A stretch of DNA of 64,000 nucleotides from JASBZA01 sp964392065 (GCA_964392065.1 CAYMOG010000001.1:1-64000); one strand, 5' to 3'. Positions 1 to 8,708 are shown, counted from the first letter of the stretch. Numbers and translations are program-made. The notes: a model not told the origin generated them from the sequence alone.

Positions 1-54
1 TGGCTGTAAATAATCTTACGCTTCTTCATACTAAGAAGCATAAGGGGAAACCGC

Positions 55-83
55 TTGTTACAAGTCCTATAAATTCCTACAAT
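55..83 (+). promoter_or_regulatory. sigma-A-type promoter of uxaE
   Basis: A -35 hexamer TTGTTA (55-60) is followed after exactly 17 bases by a -10 hexamer TACAAT (78-83). Transcription would begin near 90, upstream of the operator-like box at 113-126 and the uxaE ribosome site. Seen by eye only. Confidence 0.6.
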
Positions 84-112
84 TTTCTAAAATATATGCT
101 AGACTTGAAAAA

Positions 113-126
113 ATCAAACGTTTGCA
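113..126. promoter_or_regulatory. LacI/cre-like operator before uxaE
   Basis: ATCAAACGTTTGCA contains the perfect palindrome CAAACGTTTG (115-124) and resembles the boxes at 4766, 4927, 16151 and 52124. It lies downstream of the predicted start of transcription, a roadblock position typical of LacI-family repression. Whether the local LacI protein or a CcpA-like regulator binds it cannot be told from sequence. Confidence 0.5.
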
Positions 127-146
127 GACCATAACGGAAAGGACAC

Positions 147-1559
147 ATGAATATGAAAGACACATTACAATCTCTAGGCTATTCACTTTATGAAGAATCC
201 TTACAAGAAGCCAATGGCAGTCAATTTGCCATTGCAAGAGGTGAAGGAACGAGGCACTTAATTGTTCAAGGTCAAGCCGCAAGTGCGTTTCAAGGGGAGG
301 CGAAAGACGACCTAATTATATGCCCTCTTAGTGTAGAAAACGCAAAGATTCTAGGACAATATTTCGACTATATTATTCCAATCGCTCGCCCTGAGCACAA
401 GAAATTCTCTATGGGGTTCGGTGATCGTCTAGGCCTAGCCACTCCCGGACACATCCAAGCAATCAGAAACTATGACGTTTTCCCGGTTTTTGCCCAGCAG
501 TCCATCCGAGAACTCAGCTTAAGTAAGAGAAATTATGAAGAAGTCATTGCGGCAGCGAGTTTCGCTGTTTTCCAAACACAATATAAGGAAGGTTTCGGTG
601 GTGATGGTGATCACCTGAAAACCGAAGAAGAAATTCAATATGCACTTGATTGTGGCATGACCATGATTACACTTGATTGCTCTGAACACATTCAAAACGA
701 AGTAGACATCGCCGATTATCAAAATTTAGATGCAGACATCAAGAGACATTATGAAGAGCGATATTTGGCCAAAGCTCTACCTATTATCGGAGAAGTAACG
801 GAAGAAGAACTGCAACTTTTCGTCTTAGTTTTCCATAAGGCAGTGGAGCATGCGATTTCTATTAGTAAATTCTTGAAATCTCAAGATAAGCCTGTGAATC
901 TCGAAGTTTCTATTGATGAAACTCCAGGAGAAACAAGCCCTCTACAGCATTATATTATTGCTCAAGAATTGATTGATGCAGAAGTTGAAGTCTCATCGAT
1001 GGCACCGCACTTCAGCGGAGCATTTGAGAAGGGCGTGGATTATCAAGGGGATGTGGAGAAGTTCACCCAGGAGTTACGAGTGCATCAGGAGATTGCCGAG
1101 TACTTTGGCTATCGTTTAAGTCTGCATTCAGGATCGGACAAGTTTACTGTTTTCCCAATTTGGGGTGAAATTACAAAAATGGCTAGTCATGTGAAGGTCG
1201 CAGGTACGAATTGGCTAGAAGCGCTTAGAGTGGTGGCAGAAGTGGAGCCGGAGCTATTTCGTGGGGCTTTGGCCTATGCGATGGAGCATAGAGGAGAAGC
1301 GGAGCAGTATTATCATATTAGTTCCAAGGTTTCGGATATTGTGCCTCTAGATCAGCGGTCGAATGAGGAGCTACCTATGTATCTGGAGGAGGATGCGGCG
1401 AGGCAGACTCTCCACATTACCTATGGCTTGCTCTTGGCTGAGGAATTCTTCCGAGCACCGTTTTTCGCTTGTTTAGAAGCCCATGAGAATCTCTATAGTG
1501 AATTCTTGGCAGCGCACATGGGTAAGCATTTGGAAGGTTTATTCGAGAGATTACAATAA
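147..1559 (+). CDS. uxaE: D-tagaturonate epimerase (UxaE family)
   Basis: About 470 residues, matching the UxaE family (tagaturonate/fructuronate epimerase, first described in Thermotoga). These metal-dependent TIM-barrel enzymes interconvert D-tagaturonate and D-fructuronate in the cytoplasm, linking galacturonate and glucuronate catabolism. The family-typical stretch FGDRLGLATPGHI occurs around residue 92, with a His-rich C-terminal half (APHFSGAFEKGVDYQGD, YRLSLHSGSDKF). Two ATGs lie close together: 147 sits only 3 bases after GGAAAGGA (136-143), whereas 153 has a 9-base spacing and is the more likely start. Its 3' end overlaps the convergent permease gene by 9 bases. It is transcribed alone from its own promoter with an operator-like box, consistent with control together with the uxaCBA operon further downstream. 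Confidence 0.85.
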   Translation: MNMKDTLQSLGYSLYEESLQEANGSQFAIARGEGTRHLIVQGQAASAFQGEAKDDLIICPLSVENAKILGQYFDYIIPIARPEHKKFSMGFGDRLGLATPGHIQAIRNYDVFPVFAQQSIRELSLSKRNYEEVIAAASFAVFQTQYKEGFGGDGDHLKTEEEIQYALDCGMTMITLDCSEHIQNEVDIADYQNLDADIKRHYEERYLAKALPIIGEVTEEELQLFVLVFHKAVEHAISISKFLKSQDKPVNLEVSIDETPGETSPLQHYIIAQELIDAEVEVSSMAPHFSGAFEKGVDYQGDVEKFTQELRVHQEIAEYFGYRLSLHSGSDKFTVFPIWGEITKMASHVKVAGTNWLEALRVVAEVEPELFRGALAYAMEHRGEAEQYYHISSKVSDIVPLDQRSNEELPMYLEEDAARQTLHITYGLLLAEEFFRAPFFACLEAHENLYSEFLAAHMGKHLEGLFERLQ

Positions 1560-2471
1560 GAGTAGGAGCCAGAGTGGCAAAGTGATGATCATGAGGAGCA
1601 TGCTCTGAATCGTGACGGTGGAGGCGAAGTCCACGTCAGAATGGAAGAGTTTGGCGAAAATCGTGTTCATAGAACCGACGGGTAAGGCGGTCAGAATAAT
1701 CAGTACGGAAAAGACGTATTGATGTTCGGGGAAGAGTAGTGAAACTAAGTAAATAAGAAATGGAAGAACGACGAGTCGAAGCGCGCTGGTCAGAAGGGCG
1801 GGTTTGTTCGAGAAAATGTACTTAATGGAGCTACCAACGAGGGATGCGCCTATCAGGAACATAGATAGGGGTGTGATCATGTCCCCTATCATCTGGAAGG
1901 TATTGTAGACTAGGGCAGGGAAGCGCAAGGGAGAAACATAAATTGTTATAGCGATAATTGAGCTGAGGATGGCGGGGTCTCTCAGGAGGCGGGAAGGCTT
2001 GATACTTACTCCTGTTTCCTGAGTATTTATTAATGAGGTTCCTATTGTATAGAAAAACACATTATAAAGCATATTGTAGAGAACAGCGTAAATCATTCCA
2101 CTGCTACCGAAGATCGTGTTGATGACTGGGAAACCCAAGAACCCCACATTCGCAAAGGTGGTACAAGTAGCAAATAAACCGGACTTCTGGCGATTGCTAG
2201 GGAAGATTTTCTTCCCCAGTCCAAGACCCAACCCGAGAGCAAATAGGTAGTATCCTACCGTAACACCCACAGCAATGAGCAAGGTCTTCAGCATGCTGGT
2301 GTCAAATGCTTGATTCGAAGAGGATAGGATAGAGAATGGCAAGATAATATTCGTAATAAGAACAGAGAGGTTCGCTTGGAATTCATTGGATAAGAGGCCT
2401 TTGCGCCGCAAGAACATACCCAAGAAAACCAAGAAGAAAATTTGAACTAATAAACCAATTACATTACTCAA
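1551..2471 (-). CDS. AEC (auxin efflux carrier) family permease
   Basis: An integral membrane protein of about 306 residues with roughly ten hydrophobic segments, in the AEC/MleP-like family (PF03547) that moves organic acids and related anions. The motif LRRKGLLSNEFQANLSVLI near the N terminus and the C-terminal PVGSMNTIFAKLF are typical of the family. I place the start at a TTG (2471) because AGGAGG lies 7 bases upstream (2479-2484); longer in-frame extensions to 2546 have no ribosome site and read through non-hydrophobic sequence. It converges on uxaE and overlaps its end. The substrate is unknown; a uronate or other organic anion is a guess from the neighbourhood. Confidence 0.8.
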   Translation of the reverse strand: MSNVIGLLVQIFFLVFLGMFLRRKGLLSNEFQANLSVLITNIILPFSILSSSNQAFDTSMLKTLLIAVGVTVGYYLFALGLGLGLGKKIFPSNRQKSGLFATCTTFANVGFLGFPVINTIFGSSGMIYAVLYNMLYNVFFYTIGTSLINTQETGVSIKPSRLLRDPAILSSIIAITIYVSPLRFPALVYNTFQMIGDMITPLSMFLIGASLVGSSIKYIFSNKPALLTSALRLVVLPFLIYLVSLLFPEHQYVFSVLIILTALPVGSMNTIFAKLFHSDVDFASTVTIQSMLLMIITLPLWLLLLL

Positions 2472-2649
2472 GCGAGGACCTCCTGACACCATTCGAAAAA
2501 ATCTTGTATATCTTAACGAGTTTTTGAAGCTTTGTCCAAAGCACATGCTATTTTGCCTAGTTTAGCAGCGATGGGGCCACGAAGCCGTGGTGTAAATTGA
2601 CAAAATTTGTTTTCGGTGTCATTGTGAACATGATTTATGGTGGAAAATA

Positions 2650-2669
2650 TCTTAATATAGATATTAAGA
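2650..2669. promoter_or_regulatory. perfect palindrome before the LacI gene
   Basis: TCTTAATAT-AG-ATATTAAGA is a perfect 9-bp inverted repeat with a 2-base centre, ending a few bases before the GAGGG ribosome site of the regulator gene. A possible -35 TTGACA (2597-2602) lies upstream, with only a weak -10. The palindrome could be an autoregulatory operator or an mRNA hairpin. It differs in sequence from the TGAAAAC-type boxes elsewhere. Confidence 0.4.
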
Positions 2670-2682
2670 ATTGAGGGTAAGT

Positions 2683-3684
2683 ATGTCTGTAACAATTAAG
2701 GATATTGCCAAAGAGGCGGGAGTTTCTTATTCTACCGTATCTAGAGCGCTAAATAATTTGGATTTGGTTAATCCGGAGACGAAGAAACTTGTTCTAGCTA
2801 CGGCCAAAAAAATGGGTTATATGCCCAATCCATCGGCTGTGAATTTAAAAACGAGACGGACGAATATGCTTGGTGTCTATTTCTCTACCATTAGTGAAAT
2901 GACCTCCCCTGTTGTCCTGCATAATATATTAACGGCTGTATATGAAGTTATAGATCAAAATTATAATGTCGTTGTAAAAGGTATAGATAAGCATATCCCA
3001 GGTTCCCTCAATCCCGCATTTTATGACGGTATAATTCACATTTGCCAAAGAGACGAGGACAAGGTGTTCATGAAGGAAGCGATGGATAAACATATTCCTC
3101 TCGTCGTTGTCAACCGTAAACCTCCCTATCAGTTAAATGCTGTTCTTACAGACGAAAGAGACGCCATGTATCGTGCTATGAAATACTTGCTTGATCATGG
3201 TCATAGAAGAATTGTTGCACTAGAAGGACCAGAAGATCTCTATTCATCTAAACAACGTCATAGAGGATGGATGGATGCTATAGAAGAGTATGGTATAGAT
3301 CCTCAACGTATTCCTGTTTTCCATGGAACCTATCGATTCGAAAGTGGTTTGAATTTAGCTGAGAAAATCCTATCACTAGAACCTACCGCGTTGTTGTCTT
3401 TTAACGATGAAATGGCATTTGGAGTTGAGCGCTATATGATTCAACAAGGTCTACAAGTTCCACAGGACCTGTCCATAATTGGTTTCGACAACTGGAATAA
3501 AACCATGTATACCTCTATGGATCTCACTACCGTTGAGCGAAACATGCACGACTTAGCTGAAGAAGCGACACGCCTGCTACTGAAGGAGATTCAGGACAAA
3601 GAAAATGACCTGGAACCTGCCCATTCTAAAACTGTATTCCTAGAAGCACCACTGATTGAGCGAGGCTCAGTAGAAACCTTATAG
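2683..3684 (+). CDS. LacI family transcriptional regulator
   Basis: A 333-residue regulator with an N-terminal LacI helix-turn-helix (VTIKDIAKEAGVSYSTVSRAL, residues 3-23) and hinge, then a periplasmic-binding-protein-like effector domain ending in the usual LLSFNDEMAFG and DLSIIGFDNW elements. The ATG at 2683 is preceded by GAGGG at 5 bases, so it is preferred over the upstream TTG at 2671. It lies next to the pectin methylesterase and between uronate genes, so the effector is probably a pectin-derived sugar acid or oligomer. Boxes related to TGAAAACNTTTGCA found before several operons here are the natural candidates for its binding sites, but that link is inferred. Confidence 0.9.
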   Translation: MSVTIKDIAKEAGVSYSTVSRALNNLDLVNPETKKLVLATAKKMGYMPNPSAVNLKTRRTNMLGVYFSTISEMTSPVVLHNILTAVYEVIDQNYNVVVKGIDKHIPGSLNPAFYDGIIHICQRDEDKVFMKEAMDKHIPLVVVNRKPPYQLNAVLTDERDAMYRAMKYLLDHGHRRIVALEGPEDLYSSKQRHRGWMDAIEEYGIDPQRIPVFHGTYRFESGLNLAEKILSLEPTALLSFNDEMAFGVERYMIQQGLQVPQDLSIIGFDNWNKTMYTSMDLTTVERNMHDLAEEATRLLLKEIQDKENDLEPAHSKTVFLEAPLIERGSVETL

Positions 3685-3691
3685 TCGTGAC

Positions 3692-4657
3692 TTAATCTAA
3701 TGAAATGTTAAAGTAAGCACAGAAAGCTTCTAGAGTGTAATGCTCGGGAAGCTTTTTTAATATGTGTACCCAACTAGGTCTCTTGTCTGTGGCGCTTCCG
3801 GGGCCATAGTTTCCATATTCTTCATAGGATGAAAGGTCTCTAGCGTCTTCCTTGTTCCAATCGTGCCAACCATCGTGATGGATATGTTCTCCTAGATAGC
3901 ACTTGTAGAATGCGGTTTTCGCATGCGAGCGCCAGGGCCTACCCAAATAGGTTTTATGATTAGGGTCAGAGGAACTTAATGTGCAAGAATCGAACAAGAA
4001 TCCATAGCGTTGATTCTCTGCCGTAGAAGCAGCCGTAATGTAGCCGCCATCGGAAATCAGTTCACAATCCTGGAAATATGCAGCGCCCCCTCCGAAGATG
4101 AAATCCACTCCTCCTGAGATAGAGCAATCCTGGAACACACACGCAGTGGTTATCCGCTGGGTCCACTGTTCAGAACCTAAGAATCCTCGAGGCTGAACAG
4201 CGTAGTCCGGCAATGGAGCTAAGAACAAGGTATCTTGATCTCCTGCTAAATGTACGTTTTTAAACGTTCCATGTGCCACATTTATGGCCAAAGCCACCGC
4301 CTGCCCTACGTCTTTACCTAAGCCTGCACGATTTTCAATGCTTAAATTTTCTATATGGCAATAGTCTGCATCGATATAAACACTAGGCGTGCGAAAGGTT
4401 CCGAGCGCTTCACCTAATAGATCTAAATCTTTTGCCGCATCGGAGAAGTAGATTACTGTTTCCTGGCGAGAAGCTCCTGTCCCTATTATTTCTATTTTAG
4501 GAATTCGGATGTTTACTTTCTCCATATAAGTACCAGGAGCGATTTCTATACGTAAGCTTGCCTTACCTTCTTGAATAGTTTCTGGTAAATTATCAAGAGC
4601 TGATGAAAGGGTTTGAAATTCTCGCTTAGGACCTACAGATCTGATTAGTGTTTTCAT
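3692..4657 (-). CDS. pectin methylesterase, CE8, apparently cytoplasmic
   Basis: A 321-residue right-handed beta-helix esterase that removes methyl groups from pectin or its oligomers, giving free galacturonate units and methanol. The conserved CE8 motifs are all present: GQAVAL (118-123), QDT with the acid Asp142, DFIFG with Asp185, and LGRPW with Arg240. The N terminus MKTLIRSVGPKREFQ has no signal peptide, so it should act on imported oligogalacturonides. AAGGAG precedes the ATG. Its last roughly 20 codons contain the inverted repeat that probably terminates the convergent LacI gene. It is divergent from the first ABC importer, and both promoter sides carry LacI/cre-like boxes. Confidence 0.92.
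   Translation of the reverse strand: MKTLIRSVGPKREFQTLSSALDNLPETIQEGKASLRIEIAPGTYMEKVNIRIPKIEIIGTGASRQETVIYFSDAAKDLDLLGEALGTFRTPSVYIDADYCHIENLSIENRAGLGKDVGQAVALAINVAHGTFKNVHLAGDQDTLFLAPLPDYAVQPRGFLGSEQWTQRITTACVFQDCSISGGVDFIFGGGAAYFQDCELISDGGYITAASTAENQRYGFLFDSCTLSSSDPNHKTYLGRPWRSHAKTAFYKCYLGEHIHHDGWHDWNKEDARDLSSYEEYGNYGPGSATDKRPSWVHILKKLPEHYTLEAFCAYFNISLD
3723..3758 (+). terminator. probable terminator of the LacI gene inside the convergent CDS
   Basis: AAAGCTTC (3723-3730) pairs with GAAGCTTT (3748-3755), followed by a T run to 3758. It lies 40 bases beyond the LacI stop and within the 3' coding end of the opposite-strand methylesterase gene. Confidence 0.55.
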
Positions 4658-4765
4658 ATGTTTCTCCTTTTAGGTATAAGGCTTGTTAAAGGTTCACGGA
4701 TTACTATCATGACATAAGTATATTCTATTAGGAAAATAGAAGGGGAAGAATTGAGATTTAAAATA

Positions 4766-4779
4766 TGAAAAGGTTTGCA
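4766..4779. promoter_or_regulatory. LacI/cre-like box on the methylesterase side
   Basis: TGAAAAGGTTTGCA is one of several near-identical 14-mers in the window. It sits about 110 bases upstream of the methylesterase start. No convincing promoter was identified for that gene by eye. Confidence 0.5.
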
Positions 4780-4819
4780 AGAATATACATGATGTTGTTA
4801 AAAAAACATAACAAAGTAG

Positions 4820-4848
4820 TTGACTAAGTAAACAAACTAGTTTATTCT
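4820..4848 (+). promoter_or_regulatory. promoter of the first ABC importer operon
   Basis: TTGACT (4820-4825), 17 bases, then TATTCT (4843-4848). This predicts an untranslated leader of about 155 bases before the lipoprotein gene, containing the box at 4927-4940. The rest of 4658-5010 is AT-rich, with no other feature that I can support. Confidence 0.5.
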
Positions 4849-4926
4849 TGTGCTAAATACTTAAAGAAATGGTGTTTCTCGTAGATTATTAATGTACGTT
4901 TGTCTTAGGTGCAATCTGTACAGAAA

Positions 4927-4940
4927 TGAAAACATTTGCA
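4927..4940. promoter_or_regulatory. LacI/cre-like box before the first ABC importer
   Basis: TGAAAACATTTGCA matches the cre-type pattern TGNAANCGNTNNCA at all but one defined position, and matches the boxes at 4766 and 52124 almost exactly. It lies in the leader about 70 bases before the lipoprotein start. Confidence 0.55.
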
Positions 4941-5010
4941 TAAAAATCAATTTTTTGATCATGATAAATGAATTAATCTAAACTAGAACACCGAGGAAAG
5001 GGAAAAGAAA

Positions 5011-6756
5011 ATGAAGAAGTTTTTAAGCGTAAGCTTAGCGGCAGTTCTATCTGTAGGCCTTCTTGCAGCTTGTACGACAGAGACCACGACGACAAGCACA
5101 ACACCTGCGAATACTGGTACTGAAGGTGGAGAAACTACAGAGGGTGGAGAAACTACAGAGGGTGGAGANNNNNNNNNNNNNNNNNNNNNNNNNNNNNNNN
5201 NNNNNNNNNNNNNNNNNNNNNNNNNNNNNNNNNNNNNNNNNNNNNNNNNNNNNNNNNNNNNNNNNNNNGGTGGAGAAACTACAGAGGGTGGAGAAACTAC
5301 AGAGGGTGGAGATTCTACTGTAGAGAACACAACTCCAGAGGAAGTTACGAATAAACCAGAGAGTATATCCATCATGGTGGACGGCACACTCGTAACGAAG
5401 GAAAATGGACAAGCAGAATTCATTGCAAGATTTGAAGAAATCACAGGCGTTAAGTTAGAAATTACTCAACCCGATCATGATGCCTTTTATGATGTGTTGG
5501 GTCAAACCGTTGCTAGTGGCACGTTGCCAGATGCAGTGCTTCTAGGTTCTACTTACTATGCAGGATATGCAGGTGAGGGCGTGCTTTGGGATCATACCGC
5601 TGCTTATGAAAATTCGAAATTTAAGGCAAACGGTAATGTGAAAACAGAAGCAGTTATTGATGGTCAAAGAATAAACGGAAGACTATACGGGATACCAACA
5701 GGCCGTGGTAATGGTTCAGTAATGTATGTTAAACAAGCTTGGTTAGACAATCTCGATATGGAAGCTCCAACCAATTATGAAGAATATCTCGAAATGATTG
5801 AAGCTTTTAGTACATTGGATCCAGATGGTAATGGTGTTGATGGTGATACCGTAGCAATCTCCCATGCGGGACTAATTGGTACTGAAGCTCCATATATCAA
5901 CTACTTACCAGAATTCTATCAAGATGCATATCCTAGCTTCTATCCTCAAGAAGACGGCACATGGGTTGATGGTTTCGAAGAAGAGTCCATGAAGGCTGCT
6001 CTAGAGAGAATTAGAGATGCTTATGAGGCAGGTTATATTGACAGAGAAACTCTAACACAGGGTACTTCTGATGCTCGTAATAAATTCTACGAGGATCGTT
6101 TCGGTGTATTTACTTACTGGGCTGGTAAATGGAATACAAATTTGAAGGTTAACCTAGAAGCCAATGGTTTAAGTGGTGAATTAGTTGCACTTCCTCCATT
6201 TGAAGGTTATCAATATATTGAACGTTTAGCTCCAGCTTGGAGTATTACGCAAAATGCAGAAGATCCACAAGCTGTTTTCGATGTATTCTTTGAAACCATT
6301 TTTGATGGTGGTGAAGGTTCTACACTATTTACTTATGGTGTAAAGGGCGTACACTGGGATGATAAGGCTGAAACCGTATTGGATAGAGAGTTCCAAGAAG
6401 GTGAATTCCACTTCCTACCTAACTTAGAAAATCCTGATACTGTTTACACTACTGCTCACGTTGACCCACTATTGAGCGTAATAAAGTTTAATGGTGAAGA
6501 TCCTGGCTATAATGCCATTGCTCCAGAAGCGCACGCTTCTCAAGGAGTTTTCAATGAAAACTCTGTACAGGCTCCAATGCTCATTTCCACACCAGAAATG
6601 GCAAGATATAATGGTGACCTTACAACACTTAAGAACAGCATTATTGCAAATATCATCACCCAAGGTGCGGATTATGATGCAGAAATGCAACGTTATGTAA
6701 ATGAAGGCGGAAGAGAATGGTCAGAAATGATCGTCGAATCCCTTAACAACCAATAG
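5011..6756 (+). CDS. ABC solute-binding lipoprotein (family 1), repeat-bearing, contains assembly gap
   Basis: A solute-binding lipoprotein for oligosaccharide import. It has a signal peptide with lipobox L18-A-A-C21, then a Thr/Gly/Glu-rich linker made of GGETTE repeats, then a family 1 extracellular solute-binding fold of about 480 residues (start ESISIMVDGTLVTKENGQ; calcium-binding-like DPDGNGVDGD). The linker is interrupted by a 100-N gap (5169-5268), so the true protein length is unknown; the flanks happen to stay in frame. It belongs with the two LplB/LplC-like permeases that follow after a hairpin. From context the ligand is probably a pectin oligomer (rhamnogalacturonan or arabinan-bearing), which is inference. 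No ATPase is encoded nearby, so a shared MsmX-type ATPase is expected elsewhere. Confidence 0.9.
   Translation: MKKFLSVSLAAVLSVGLLAACTTETTTTSTTPANTGTEGGETTEGGETTEGGXXXXXXXXXXXXXXXXXXXXXXXXXXXXXXXXXXGGETTEGGETTEGGDSTVENTTPEEVTNKPESISIMVDGTLVTKENGQAEFIARFEEITGVKLEITQPDHDAFYDVLGQTVASGTLPDAVLLGSTYYAGYAGEGVLWDHTAAYENSKFKANGNVKTEAVIDGQRINGRLYGIPTGRGNGSVMYVKQAWLDNLDMEAPTNYEEYLEMIEAFSTLDPDGNGVDGDTVAISHAGLIGTEAPYINYLPEFYQDAYPSFYPQEDGTWVDGFEEESMKAALERIRDAYEAGYIDRETLTQGTSDARNKFYEDRFGVFTYWAGKWNTNLKVNLEANGLSGELVALPPFEGYQYIERLAPAWSITQNAEDPQAVFDVFFETIFDGGEGSTLFTYGVKGVHWDDKAETVLDREFQEGEFHFLPNLENPDTVYTTAHVDPLLSVIKFNGEDPGYNAIAPEAHASQGVFNENSVQAPMLISTPEMARYNGDLTTLKNSIIANIITQGADYDAEMQRYVNEGGREWSEMIVESLNNQ
5125..5310 (+). 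repeat. 18-bp in-frame tandem repeat coding GGETTE
   Basis: Two complete identical units (5125-5142, 5143-5160) and a partial one precede the gap; two complete units (5269-5286, 5287-5304) follow it. The unit is GGTGGAGAAACTACAGAG. Being a multiple of three, unit loss or gain changes linker length without frameshift. Confidence 0.95.
5169..5268. other. assembly gap (100 N) in coding repeat
   Basis: Exactly 100 N, the usual placeholder for a gap of unknown size. With its flanks it spans 108 bases, which is 6 repeat units, but that agreement may be chance. Confidence 0.95.
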
Positions 6757-6772
6757 TTCAATTATTTCTCTA

Positions 6773-6800
6773 GGCTATGCCCTCTCCTTAGGGCATAGCC
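6773..6800 (+). terminator. intra-operon hairpin after the lipoprotein gene
   Basis: GGCTATGCCCT (6773-6783) pairs perfectly with AGGGCATAGCC (6790-6800) around a 6-base loop. The T tract is displaced (CCCTTTTTA), so it is more likely a partial attenuator or 3'-end stabiliser that leaves the binding protein in excess over the permeases. Confidence 0.7.
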
Positions 6801-6833
6801 ACCCTTTTTATTAAAAACACAAGGAGTGTTCAA

Positions 6834-7811
6834 ATGGCTCGGAAAAAACAAGTTAGCTATACAAGGGCAGACGGAACCGTAGGTTATGTTTCGACGAAAC
6901 CACTTCCTACTAGAATTAGAAAATATTTGCCTTTCTATTTTATGTTCTTACCTGCATTGATTTTAGCAATAATCTTTTTCTATACTCCAATGGCTGGTAT
7001 CTTGTTAGCGTTCACAGACTATAACGGTATTAGAGATCCTATTTGGAATAACTTTGACAACTTTAAGAGAATGTTTGCTATGCGAGGTTTTTGGAACGCT
7101 TTCAGCAATACGATTTTCTTAAGTGTTACGAAACTTTTGTTAAATACCTTTATGGCCGTTATTTTGTCCTTAGTTCTACATGAAGTTAAGCATTTAAAAT
7201 ATAAGAAACTAACACAGACTATAGTGTATCTTCCACACTTTATGTCATGGGTGGTTACTGTTTCTGTATTTGGTATGATTCTTGCTCCTAGTAGCTATGG
7301 TTTAGTAAATACATTACTTGTGAACCTAGGTATTATTCAACCAGGTCAAGAGATTTATTTTCTAGGTAGTCAAAAATGGTGGACACCAACGTTCTTCGTG
7401 ATTAATATCTGGAAAGATACAGGTTGGGGTACCATTCTATATATGGCGACTCTGTCTAGTGTATCTCCTGAGCTCTACGAAGCCGCATCGATTGATGGAG
7501 CGGGTCGTTGGAAGAAAATGCGATTCATCACTTTACCAGCACTCTATAATACAATAATTACCGTATTAATTCTGAATCTGGCTAAAGTTATGAACCTCTT
7601 CGAATCTGTATTTGTAATGCAAAACAATGCTGTTATCCGACAATCCGATGTTATCCAAACCTATATATATACTCAAACCTTCAACAGTGGTGCGATCCCG
7701 AATTATGGTTATACGACTGCCGTTGGATTAACAAAATCACTCGTGGGTATGGTATTGGTACTTGTGTGTAACTATGCAAGTAAAAAAGTGAGAGGACGAG
7801 GAATCGTTTAA
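6834..7811 (+). CDS. ABC sugar permease, LplB-like
   Basis: A 325-residue inner-membrane permease of the binding-protein-dependent (MalF-type, LplB) family with about six transmembrane segments (the first near residues 28-60). The EAA loop that contacts the ATPase reads EAASIDGAGRWKK followed by ITLPAL. AAGGAG precedes the ATG. The unusual N terminus RKKQVSYTRADGTVGYVSTK is a cytoplasmic basic extension. It pairs with the next gene, 11 bases downstream, and the lipoprotein upstream to form a carbohydrate importer. Confidence 0.92.
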   Translation: MARKKQVSYTRADGTVGYVSTKPLPTRIRKYLPFYFMFLPALILAIIFFYTPMAGILLAFTDYNGIRDPIWNNFDNFKRMFAMRGFWNAFSNTIFLSVTKLLLNTFMAVILSLVLHEVKHLKYKKLTQTIVYLPHFMSWVVTVSVFGMILAPSSYGLVNTLLVNLGIIQPGQEIYFLGSQKWWTPTFFVINIWKDTGWGTILYMATLSSVSPELYEAASIDGAGRWKKMRFITLPALYNTIITVLILNLAKVMNLFESVFVMQNNAVIRQSDVIQTYIYTQTFNSGAIPNYGYTTAVGLTKSLVGMVLVLVCNYASKKVRGRGIV

Positions 7812-7822
7812 GAGGTTGATTT

Positions 7823-8695
7823 ATGACAAAGACAAATCAAAAAATCAGTAGAAAAAATAAGATTGATAAGTTCGGTGCGTATGATGTCGTTATTTATGTC
7901 ATCCTTGCCATCATCGCAATGCTAGTGCTCATACCTATTTGGAAAGTTCTGGTAGACTCATTTGACTTGCAAACGGCTTATGGTATGAAGTTTTTTCCTG
8001 AGCGTTTCGGATTAGCAGGCTACCGTTCCGTGTTTACGAATCCTACGTTGTATCAGCCGCTGCAAAACTCAGTATTCGTAACGGTTTTCGGTACGCTAGT
8101 CGCTATGTTGATTTCAACTTTAGCTGCCTACGTACTTATTCAATGGGATATGCCGGGTAGAAATTTCTTCGCTGGATTACTCTTATTTACAATGATATTT
8201 AATGGTGGTATGATCCCTACTTTCTTGGTTGTGAGAAGCCTCAATTTAAATAATAATCTATGGGGAATTATTCTCATCAGTGCTTTGAATGTATATAACT
8301 TAGTACTAATGCGAAATTTCTTCGAAGGTATTCCAGCAGAAATGTTTGAAGCCGCTGAGATGGATGGCGCAAGTCCATTTAAAACTTTCTTGGTTATAGT
8401 GCTTCCATTATCCAAAGCTGCTTTAGCTTCTATTGGATTACTGTATATGGTTTCCTATTGGAATGATTATACAAACTTCAAAATCTATATTACTGACTCG
8501 GATCTCTATAACTTCCAAATGAAATTACGTAGTATTATCTTGGGAAGTGACTTACCAACTGCGACGGGTGGTGCAACAGCTAATACTGTGCAAAATGCTG
8601 CAATTATAACGGCAATACTACCCTTCATGATTATTTATCCTATGTTACAGAAGTACTTCGTAACAGGTCTGAATATAGGAGCAGTTAAGGGCTAG
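7823..8695 (+). CDS. ABC sugar permease, LplC/YtcP-like
   Basis: A 290-residue MalG-type permease and partner of the preceding gene. The EAA loop is EAAEMDGASPFKT followed by IVLPLSKAA, and the C terminus QKYFVTGLNIGAVKG is the typical ending of the YtcP/LplC group, which serves polygalacturonan and rhamnogalacturonan oligomers in Bacillus and relatives. A ribosome site AGAGG lies 8 bases before the ATG. The next gene starts 13 bases downstream, so they probably share a transcript. Confidence 0.92.
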   Translation: MTKTNQKISRKNKIDKFGAYDVVIYVILAIIAMLVLIPIWKVLVDSFDLQTAYGMKFFPERFGLAGYRSVFTNPTLYQPLQNSVFVTVFGTLVAMLISTLAAYVLIQWDMPGRNFFAGLLLFTMIFNGGMIPTFLVVRSLNLNNNLWGIILISALNVYNLVLMRNFFEGIPAEMFEAAEMDGASPFKTFLVIVLPLSKAALASIGLLYMVSYWNDYTNFKIYITDSDLYNFQMKLRSIILGSDLPTATGGATANTVQNAAIITAILPFMIIYPMLQKYFVTGLNIGAVKG

Positions 8696-8708
8696 GAGAG
8701 TTTGAGAC

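Noticed and set aside
1..54. End of an upstream gene and its terminator
   Set aside because: A stop codon (7-9) in one frame and a hairpin GCTTCTT/AAGAAGC (20-39) exist, but there is too little sequence to call a gene and no T run follows the hairpin.
4849..5010. Riboswitch in the long leader before the first ABC importer
   Set aside because: The leader is AT-rich with no paired-stem architecture or recognisable aptamer motif; the operator-like box explains its length better.
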